From Molanna angustata (taxonomy: Eukaryota; Arthropoda; Insecta; Trichoptera; Molannidae): a DNA stretch of 64,000 bases. Below the pieces are notes generated by a model, which ran no database searches, had not been told where the DNA came from, and saw only the letters and a program-made list of their open reading frames with translations. The stretch is taken from the NCBI GenBank assembly GCA_963576475.1, contig OY754982.1, forward strand, positions 6,221,201 through 6,285,200, written 5' to 3'. Each line of letters begins with the position of its first letter. The first letter of the stretch is position 1. Shown piece after piece: positions 56,108 through 64,000 of the stretch. The position numbers and the translations under genes are program-made.

Positions 56108-57343
56108 AAGTGAAATTGATGTACGAGGATTTATATGTACTTGTTACAAGGACATATTCATTTTTTAAAAAAAATATGCTGAGTTTAATAAATGAAAAAT
56201 GTTAGTTAACCACAGTTTAAAATGTCAAACAAAAGGTAATCTTCGATTGTAATAATATGTAAGATAACTGTGGTTTAACATGTGTACATAAGTATGTATA
56301 ATTTTATTATGCATGTGTATAATATATGACCAGACGTATATAAGTCTATATAGAAAGTGAACTGAAAGCCTACATACTTAAAAAGACGGAGATAGCGGTA
56401 GATGAATGAACTATTAACCGGTGTGTGTGGTATTTTGTGTCATACATTACAACACACCATGTTATACAGATTTTACATTTTTATAATTTTGTTTACATAT
56501 TTATTTATGATATGAATGTACAATGGCGGATTTGTAGTCATAAGGCAATCACTTGTAACCAATGTGAGCAAGTGAAAGCTCAGGTAAATTCTAAAATAGT
56601 ACATGGTAATTATCAAAACAACAGCGAAACAATTAATAAATAAATAATAAATAAAAAAACAAATATACAAATAATTAAAGACATATATAAAAAAATAGGT
56701 AAAAATATAAATAAATAAATAAGGATTACTTTTAACAGATTGAACAGACTTAAATATGGCAAGTATAATTAATGAACATTGGAACAGTTCCATAATATTT
56801 CTCGTCACTCATTAGTCAGCCATTGTGTGCAGTTTGTATTGGTTTCATTTTAATAGGTATCTAAATAAATAAAATTTTGTCTATGGTTTATTAGTTTATT
56901 TGGATGAATTAAAAAAAATGTAGAATTTATGACGTCAGCGATCAAAAAGAAATAAAACTTGAGTATCGAACACACGTCAAATACAATGTATAGATATCGG
57001 CAGACAATCGGGCGGCAAAATTGAATAATGAAAGGTTATGTTATGTTAGGTTAGGTGTGTTTGCGCGCCAAACTGTCGATGCAAACGATTTGATGGGCGT
57101 GGCGGGAGATTTTCCATAATTTGGTCGTCATAATATGGCCCCCGGAAACGGTTAAGTTATCGATAAAGAATCGCAATAATTAGCGACAGCGGAGGAAAGT
57201 ATTCAGACTGCCGCGCAGCCTTGTTGTATCCGAAGCAATAAAGGAAAAGTAGTTAGCTATATTACCGACACAGCACCTTGCATCAATTTGGCGGGCTTTA
57301 AAAATTTTATATTTTAGGTTGGTTACCAACCACTTTTTTGCAT
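56108..57343. other. AT-rich DNA; GC-richer patch at 57040-57140
   Basis: A LINE/SINE-type tail (GTGATTGCCTTATGACTACA on the minus strand, then AATCCGCCATTG) is near 56520-56565. The patch 57040-57140 (TTAGGTTAGGTGTGTTTGCG and GGGCGTGGCGGGAGATTTTC) could be a promoter or transposon end; no exon is visible. Confidence 0.35.
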
Positions 57344-57744
57344 AGAAAATTTGACTATCTTTGTTATAATGGAATATTATAGAAGAACCGGGAAACCAAG
57401 GCACCTACAGGGCTTACGACCTGTCATCGGCTGTTACTTGCACTGTTTACAAACCAATTTCTCAGTCGCTTCACAGATGGCGATGACAGCTTGTTCTCAA
57501 GCGAAAAAAAATTCATGAATAACTTAGGTATACCTACTTACAGAATTTTCAAAAATTGGATTTATAGGGAACTCAACAAAAAGGTATACATATTTGGTGA
57601 ACGTTGTGGAAGCGCATACATAAAGTGATCACGTAAACCAGCCGATGGCGGGTCATAAGCTTTGTAGGTGCCTTGATTTCCTGGTTCTTCTATAGATAAT
57701 TATTCAAACTTTGTTTTTATTGAGATGTCGAAAATTTGTCATAA
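57344..57744. mobile_element. MITE-Y, most complete copy (~400 bp)
   Basis: The left arm TATAGAAGAACCGGGAAACC, then AAGGCACCTACAGGGCTTAC, pairs with the right arm GTAGGTGCCTTGATTTCCTG, then GTTCTTCTATA. The outer right end TTGAGATGTCGAAAATTTGT, then CAT, matches the inverted family terminus. The centre includes CAGATGGCGATGACAGCTTG. No coding capacity. Confidence 0.78.
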
Positions 57745-58789
57745 ATATATCATTAAGAGGGGGTGACTGCTGCCAACGTACCTACCTATTTTTTTCAATT
57801 TGAATTTGCATCATTACTACAAAACGAATCATTTTGAAAAAAAATACCTAGTTAGTTTGGATATTAATAAAGAAAAATATACCTTAACTTTCTAATTATG
57901 TTATTTTATTTTATTTTACTTTATTTACAGATATTTACAATCGCATACAAGAAAGTATATCATAATAATTTTACATAATGTCAATATCCAATTGGAAGTG
58001 AACACAACATGCGAAGTTCATAAATTATTTACACAAACATATTAAAATATCCAAGATAAAAGCAGTAATAAAAAACTTTAAAAATAAGACATAATTATAC
58101 AAAACCTATAAAAGCATAAAGAAGCAACAATAAAAAGTACAAAGTAAATATAGAGAAGCATATATAAAACAATGAAAAGTAATGAAAATTGTGCATATAA
58201 CAAAAAAAAGGGATGAAAACATCTGTTATGCATATATTCTTGTAGAAAAATAATAAGCATACCCCGATTTTTGACATTTATCTTAAATTTCTAATAATCA
58301 ATAAGGTACAGAGCATTTTATTTTTTTATAAAGAAGATCAAAATATCAGGAAAAATACAAAGTAACGTTGCATTAATGCATCAGGTTAGGTTAATAAACC
58401 CAAAAACTTTTATTTCGCAATGGCCCTGAATGAAGAATAAACGTTTTTTAGGTTTATTTACTAAACCGGAAGCATTCATGCAACGTCATATCACATTTCT
58501 CTAGATATTTTTGTCCTAAAAAGTTAATATATTTTTCTTTATTAATACCCAAACTATCTAAATTATTTTTTTCAAAACGATTTGAAAAGAAATAATGATG
58601 GTATATCAAATTGAAAAATAGCTACGTTGGTAGCAGTTTCCCCCCTAACTCCCGACAGGAAAAAAAAACAATATTTGCGTATAATGCTATAAAAATATTC
58701 TATTTTAAACAATTTATTTATATTCGGGAAAATTAAATTATTACGTAATTAATGATTTATTAGAAGCTTGAGAAATGGATGAGCATGTA
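57745..58789. other. AT-rich intergenic DNA
   Basis: No gene. AACTCCCGACAGGAAAAAAA at ~58648 is the same dispersed motif as at 2850 and 13110. Confidence 0.4.
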
Positions 58790-58892
58790 TGTATGAGACA
58801 ATGCATGGATGTACACGAAGCCATTTATGGGTGTATGAATAGATGTGTTTTCTCTGCCTACCCGAAAGGGACATGACGTGATGGTATGTATG
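58790..58892 (+). mobile_element. LINE A 3'-end fragment
   Basis: GAGCATGTATGTATGAGACA, ATGCATGGATGTACACGAAG, then TCTGCCTACCCGAAAGGGAC and GTGATGGTATGTATG. About 100 bp, matching 22192-22315. Confidence 0.75.
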
Positions 58893-59869
58893 ATCGATAG
58901 ATAGCTTCAAGGTAGAATGCCTGTTTAAATTCCCAGAAGTCCGATTGCATAATGGAAATTGGACATAGGTACAAGACGAATTCTCAGAACTCATCTCAAG
59001 AAATTTCATTGAGCAATTGCCATATAAGGACTTCATTTGTCGTCTGAAATGGAGGAAGTAGAAAAAGTAGTCTCAGTGTCCGGTTTAAAAAAAACATAAA
59101 ATTATGGACTTTTAACTTTTAACCATTCATGAATTATCCGATGGAAGGAGTTGTAATGTTTATTGAAACATTTACAAGTATACAATAAAAAATCAATTTC
59201 ATTCAGCTGATTTGGTACAATTGTACCTAGTTACAACTTTTTACTCACCATTACTATGGAATTATTACACAGTTGTATGTATATTTTTCACATTCCTATT
59301 TTTTACATATATAATGTAAAGAGTGCCCACTATAGGTTTTTTTTACATTTATATTCTTATGACAGGAACTGTAAAAATATAAGTAAAAAATGTAACAGCA
59401 AAATTACAATAAAGATTATTTTAATAAGTATTCTGGAGTTTTATTTTCCTATTTACATATTTTCCTTATAGTTTCGAAATAAAAGTCAAATCAATATTTT
59501 CTTACTATTTTTAATAAACTCATAACAAAAAATCACTAGGTACTTTGCAATGAATAAATAAGTAAAACCATTGATTTCTTGAAGATCAATATTATAAGGA
59601 ATCAAAGTTATAGGGAATGAAGGTCGAAGTTATAGTGAATAAAGAATCGAAGTTATACGGAATGAAGATCGAAGTTATAGGGAATCATATTTTTTTGTCA
59701 CTCAAACTAGACCCCTTTGCTAAGTTCAGTGAAATAAATGTTTTTTTTCTTATTTGAGTAAATGTATATCTTATCATTTTTAATGAATCAATCATTGATA
59801 TAATTTAAAAATATTATGAAAAATATATATGAAAATCGTTAACAATGATCACTTTCCATTATTAATATC
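58893..59869. other. AT-rich DNA with short imperfect repeat at 59594-59690
   Basis: ATCGAAGTTATAGGGAATGA-like units repeat about four times between 59594 and 59690 with irregular spacing. Nothing else seen. Confidence 0.45.
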
Positions 59870-60135
59870 AGCGTTGAACGACGCGACGATGATGAATTCG
59901 GTTTAGATACGGAGATAGCCGATGATGTCCGAGTGTGGAATGTTCAGCACTTGCCGATGACCCAGTTCCTGCGTCTGATTGGGAGACCGCGAAGTGAAGA
60001 ATGTTCGGTGAACAACACCGTTTTGGGTCAAAATGATAGTTCTCATCAGGGTACAGAAGAGAAGAACCAAACCAAGTCTCGGACGCCAGAGAATGTGACA
60101 GACCACTTTCACTTTCAACGGACATATGTAGGTAT
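59870..60135. other. Coding-like GC-richer island, possible orphan exon
   Basis: Higher GC than its neighbours and open in more than one frame on both strands. The plus frame VERRDDDEFGLDTEIADDVR, then VWNVQHLPMTQFLRLIG, follows an AG (ATTAATATCAG at 59871) and reaches GTAG|GTATAAAT near 60129. The minus frame 59868-60125 is also open. No family recognised. It may be an exon of an unknown gene or a transposon piece. Confidence 0.3.
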
Positions 60136-60379
60136 AAATATCTTAGTGTAATGGGTTACGTATTTGCAACTTTGCACAATCAATCGATTTATGATAATCG
60201 ATAAGATTTCACGTTCATTTTTCATTGCGTTTGAAATATATTTTATTTATCATTTTGTACATAATATAAACAAATTTAATACACACTGGCAGCCTTATTG
60301 CCATTGTTTGTTATAGTTTACGGCTTAGTAGCCTAATAATTAATATTCAAACATTATTAATATATACAAAAATAACAAT

Positions 60380-60450
60380 ACATATACCTACCGTTCAAAT
60401 CATTGAAATAAAATAGTTATTTTATTTCAATGATTTGATAGGTAGGTATA
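60380..60450. repeat. Palindrome at the LINE B insertion site
   Basis: ATATACCTACCGTTCAAATC, then ATTGAAATAAAATA, faces its inverse TATTTTATTTCAATGATTTG, then ATAGGTAGGTATAT, with almost no spacer. The right arm is part of the target duplication of LINE B. Confidence 0.85.
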
Positions 60451-61685
60451 TATAGGTATATGTAGGTATATAACAAAAAATACTCCAAAACGGTTTGCCA
60501 CAAGGATCTGTTCTTTCGCCAATGCTGTTTAATATTTATACAGGAGATGTCCCAGAAAATATGTCGCGCAAATTCACTTATGCCGATGACATAGCAATAG
60601 TCGCACAAACAAAGACATTTGAAGAGATGGAATCCATACTCAATAAGGATCTCGAGACGTTGCACAGATACTTTGGGAAATGGCACCTGCAACTTAACCC
60701 AAAAAAGACGACAGCGCTGGCTCTACACCTGAATAACCAACAAGCTAGTAGAGAAATAAATATTACTTTGCAAGGGGAGAAAATCCCCAATGAAACTTCT
60801 CCTCGGTATTTGGGTGTTATGTTGGACAGGTCACTGACTTATAAACAACACGTTGAGTCCATGAAGAATAAAGTCAAGGCAAGAAATAACATCATTGCAA
60901 AACTAGCGGGAACTTCCTGGGGTAGTTCGGCAGAAATTTTGCGAACATCGGCAATGGCCTTGGTATACAGCGCGGCGGAGTACTGTTCACCGGTGTGGGC
61001 AAGAAGTGCTCATTGCAACAAGATCAACACAGAGCTGAACAAAACAATGAGAATTGTTGCCGGTGTGGTGAGATCTACTCCGCTCCCTTGGCTACCTGTC
61101 TTGTCCAATATCGCTCCCCCGGAAGTGCGCAGAAATATGGCAACAGTTAGGGAAATGAAAAAAATAAAAGGGAAACCATCACTGCCGGCGTTTCAAGATG
61201 TATGTCATCCTCCGCGCAGCCGCTTGCGGTCGAGGAAGCCAATTTGGAGTGTGAGACATGCGGACTTTGATGCCGGCAGTGACTGGAGACAAGACTGGGA
61301 AAGGGCGGAAGTTTGCAACAAATCCCTGATTCCAGACCCAACTGTACGAATCCCTGGTTTCGGCTTGCCTCGTAAAGCATGGGTGCGGCTAAACAGAATC
61401 CGCACAGAGCAGGGCTGCTGTAACTACCTCCTTTGGAAGTGGGGCAAGAGGGAAACACCAAACTGCGAATGTGGAGCTACAAGGCAGACGCTGGCACACT
61501 TGGTGGGAGAATGCCCTCTTTATGCATTCCCCGGTTCACTGGAGGAACTACATGCGGCTGACTCGGAAGCGGTGAACTGGCTTATGTCAGCGAGCTTCCG
61601 AATATAATCTGACGTGACACCAGGACGCAACCCTCACGGTGAAGAAAAAGCCGATCCCATACGCAAAGTAAAGTAAGTAAGTAAG
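60444..61685 (+). mobile_element. LINE B insertion, 5'-truncated, 30-bp target duplication
   Basis: A 30-bp direct repeat (starting TAGTTATTTTATTTCAATGA) lies at 60414-60443 and 61686-61715. Between them are ~35 bp of GGTATATA-like filler, the truncated ORF2 and a 3'UTR ending in (TAAG)n. The duplicated target is one arm of a palindrome. Long exact duplications and an intact frame suggest a recent insertion. Confidence 0.88.
60480..61607 (+). pseudogene. LINE B ORF2, truncated reverse transcriptase and C-terminal domain
   Basis: The frame is open from about 60480 to the stop at 61607 without interruption. It starts at RT motif B (NGLPQGSVLSPMLFNIYTGD), then motif C FTYADDIAIVA, a thumb region (YLGVMLDRSLTYKQHVESMK) and the C-terminal IPGFGLPRKAWVRLNRIRTE and zinc knuckle C-x-C-x8-H-x4-C (CECGATRQTLAHLVGEC). 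Motif A and the endonuclease are missing, so it cannot act alone. Class is CR1/Jockey-like by the C-terminal pattern. A decayed relative is at 41615-42240. Confidence 0.88.
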
Positions 61686-61756
61686 TAGTTATTTTATTTC
61701 AATGATTTGATAGGTTTAGATTCACAAAAAGGAATTTTGTACATTAATATAATAGT

Positions 61757-61832
61757 ATGGCGCTCGGTTCTCTCTGCTTACCCCGTAAGGGACATGGCGT
61801 GATGGTATGTATGTATGTATGTATGTATGTAA
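61757..61832 (+). mobile_element. LINE A 3' tail only
   Basis: GTATGGCGCTCGGTTCTCTC, TGCTTACCCCGTAAGGGACA, TGGCGTGATGG and (TATG)n. It is almost identical to the end of the copy at 22255-22329, so the insertion is young although only ~75 bp long. Confidence 0.85.
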
Positions 61833-63084
61833 TATAATAATAAGAGAATAATAAAAATATCAATCGTTATAAATATTTTCGGAATATGCATTTTGAATAC
61901 TGAAAACATTGCTCACAATATGCCATAATATTATTACGTTGGTTATGATGTTTTTCTCAACGCTGTCTGCGGTATTTGTTTTCATATTTTTGATATTTTT
62001 TATGTTTGTTAATCCAGCTAATAACAGGTAAGCTAACGTTCGTGTAGGACAATGTCTGTAGAGTCCGCTAGTAGTTTATATAATAAAAACTTAAGCACAA
62101 AGATACTCTCAAGCATATCAAATTTACTCCAAAAAACTAAAAATTAAATACAAATATCTTAAACATCACAAATACAACAAATCAAAAGGATAAAAAAGGA
62201 AAAAAAAACATATAATTATATATAAAATAAAACCAAAAAATGTAGTAAAAACAGACATAAAGTCATAGGAAATAAAACCACGAAACAAAACAGCAAATAA
62301 GATGCTTAAGGCCCTTGTATATCCTGGGTATGCGGATGTACGCAAAAATGCACACTAAATTACCTTTTAATGTATGAAACACGAAAAAATATTGTATATC
62401 ACCTGATAAGTGATGTTTTACGCGACAGTTTTTATATTAAAATTCTTTTGAATGCGTGTCACTGAACTCCTATACGGCTAAACCGATTTTTATGATTTTT
62501 TTGTGTCGGCCCCTTCACAGAACGCAAAATGAGCGACAAAAAAAATGCGTAGAGCATATCGTACGAATGTATCGACTGTCGTCGATTTTAGATTTTTTCA
62601 AATCTAAAGCAATAAAGGTGTAACCAAGATCTCTTTAAAAATAAATTTAATGGGAATCAACATATATGTAGTAAGGCACCATAACAATGATTTTTGCGTT
62701 CATTCTTTTGTTGATGTAGGTACATACACATTTTTGTAATACTTTGTAATCTGGTTGGTTGGAAGAAATTGCTCAATGGCAATAAGCCCGCCAGTGTGCA
62801 ACATATTCGTTAATATAATGTACAAATAAAAAATATGTATAAAAAAATAATCCTATTAAATTCAATTTTTAATATATTACCTATTATTTTTTTTGTATCA
62901 CTCAATTTTTTAACGAATAAGTCTCTGTAAGTATGTATTTGGAGATTGTTACAGATGCTAACACAAATAAATTCTTCCAACTGTCAATTTGTTCAAGAGA
63001 ACTTTGTTTTATATATTTTCACGGCTTTTCCAACTTTGAAGGAAAAAAAACAGCAACTAAGATGCTTCGCAGCATAAATATTAT
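61833..63084. other. AT-rich DNA with a LINE D 3' tail at 62745-62850
   Basis: TCTGGTTGGTTGGAAGAAAT, TGCTCAATGGCAATAAGCCC, GCCAGTGTGCAAC, then AATAAAAAATATG is a well preserved LINE D tail. Around 62455-62530, ACTCCTATACGGCTAAACCG resembles Helitron or other insect repeat termini but could not be placed. Confidence 0.55.
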
Positions 63085-63120
63085 GTTCCATATACGAATT
63101 TACTCAGAATTCGGTGTGTG

Positions 63121-63187
<67 letters not shown>

Positions 63188-63209
63188 GTGTGTGTGTGTG
63201 AGAGTGTGT

Positions 63210-63256
<47 letters not shown>

Positions 63257-63740
63257 TTAAGACTTTTGATCCGCTCAATTAACAGAGCCCAAAATTTGAG
63301 ATAAATATAAATAGTTATAGGCTACAAAACTTATACTCAGAATTTCTAATTTTTGTTTCAGTCAGGGGCTATCAACTTTTGAATTTTTACTTTATTTTTC
63401 CATATATCTCAGAAACCATAAAAGCTAGAACGCTGAAAATTGGCATGAACATAGACAAATACAAAATCTCAATTTTTTTCTTTCAAAATAATTCCAGAGT
63501 TTCTCATACATTTTTTATTAAGAAAAACATTTTTTATGATTAATTTATGTATTTAACTGCCTATATTTGCATTGCATTATTACATCTCAATAGCAGTGGC
63601 CTATACACAATATCCAAGAAGACTCAATAATATGATACTTTATCTCCAAACATACATACATACCATCATGCTGTTTACATATACTGGGTAGGAAAAGAGA
63701 CTGACCTCCATACCATCCTATCTTGACATATTTATATACC
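63085..63740 (-). repeat. Family U dispersed repeat, copy 2 (inverted)
   Basis: Reverse-complement match to 8985-9505 across ATATATCTCAGAAACCATAA, AGCTAGAACGCTGAAAATTG, TCAGTCAGGGGCTATCAACT, the CA/TG tract and a LINE-A-like tail (CATACATACATACCATCATG). The microsatellite inside has expanded to ~137 bp. Confidence 0.8.
63119..63255. repeat. (TG)n microsatellite
   Basis: TG run with a few GAGGG, GAGAG and TATG interruptions, inside family U copy 2. The homologous tract in copy 1 (9437-9461) is about 24 bp. Confidence 0.95.
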
Positions 63741-64000
63741 TACATGTTATATGCAGAAAAAAATTACTTAAAATAATTATGAATTTGTGTTTATAGTTTG
63801 GTACGTTTTCTTCAATTATGCATACTATTGACATCGACAGTTGGATTTCATGTGTTACACGCAACAAGTAATATTAAAATTCATGTTATAAAAACGCATA
63901 AATAATTTGATTTCAATATCAACAACATTACGGCAGGTATTCTACAATTCAAATTATCTCAGAGGCAACGTAACAAGTATTGTATCAACGTACCGACAAA
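63741..64000. other. AT-rich DNA to the window end
   Basis: No feature recognised. Confidence 0.4.

Noticed and set aside
63081..63278. His-Thr repeat open frame
   Set aside because: Translation of the TG/CA microsatellite.

Overview
This window is eukaryotic, AT-rich and crowded with transposon remnants. It is most likely from an insect. The evidence is two spliced genes with GT-AG introns, arthropod-type non-LTR retrotransposons with short tandem 3' tails (TATG, TAAG, ATT), tRNA-derived SINEs, MITEs, a hAT element with an 8-bp target duplication, and a Helitron with TC...CTAG ends. The Helitron and RTE-type tails would fit Lepidoptera or a relative, but the order cannot be proved from this sequence. 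There are no bacterial features.

Two host genes can be reconstructed, both on the minus strand. NAA30, the catalytic subunit of the NatC N-terminal acetyltransferase, lies at 8606-15161. It has two coding exons around a 5.7-kb intron, and I rebuilt the short second exon by hand. About 1.1 kb upstream is a four-exon gene (16236-26707) for a 297-residue protein. It has a signal peptide, a Tyr/Asn-rich segment, one hydrophobic helix and a six-cysteine tail. All three introns join in frame with canonical splice sites. It looks like a conserved but uncharacterised insect protein and is the best candidate here for new biology.

Layout: 1-8.6 kb holds a mariner-like transposase remnant, MITEs and LINE tails. 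8.6-15.2 kb is NAA30, whose intron carries a foldback element, a LINE fragment, a 42-bp minisatellite with 42 copies, and two SINE pieces. 16.2-26.7 kb is the four-exon gene; its 8.2-kb first intron contains a second 42-bp minisatellite, a nearly complete ORF2 of a LINE with a 12-bp target duplication, and TIR elements. 27.5-35.8 kb is repeats: a 3.6-kb array of 70-bp units with a 1141-bp higher-order duplication, then a Helitron. 36.4-42.2 kb is LINE remnants plus a hAT element nested inside a MITE, and the C-terminal domain of an endonuclease-bearing LINE. 42.2-64 kb is mainly AT-rich intergenic DNA with MITEs, SINEs, three tandem arrays, a truncated LINE inserted in a palindrome, and two weak exon candidates (47333-47355 and 59870-60135).

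Apart from the two genes, almost every long open frame is a retrotransposon relic or a tandem repeat whose period is a multiple of three. Family labels (LINE A-F, MITE-Y, MITE-Z, family U, V, W, X) are local names used only in this annotation.
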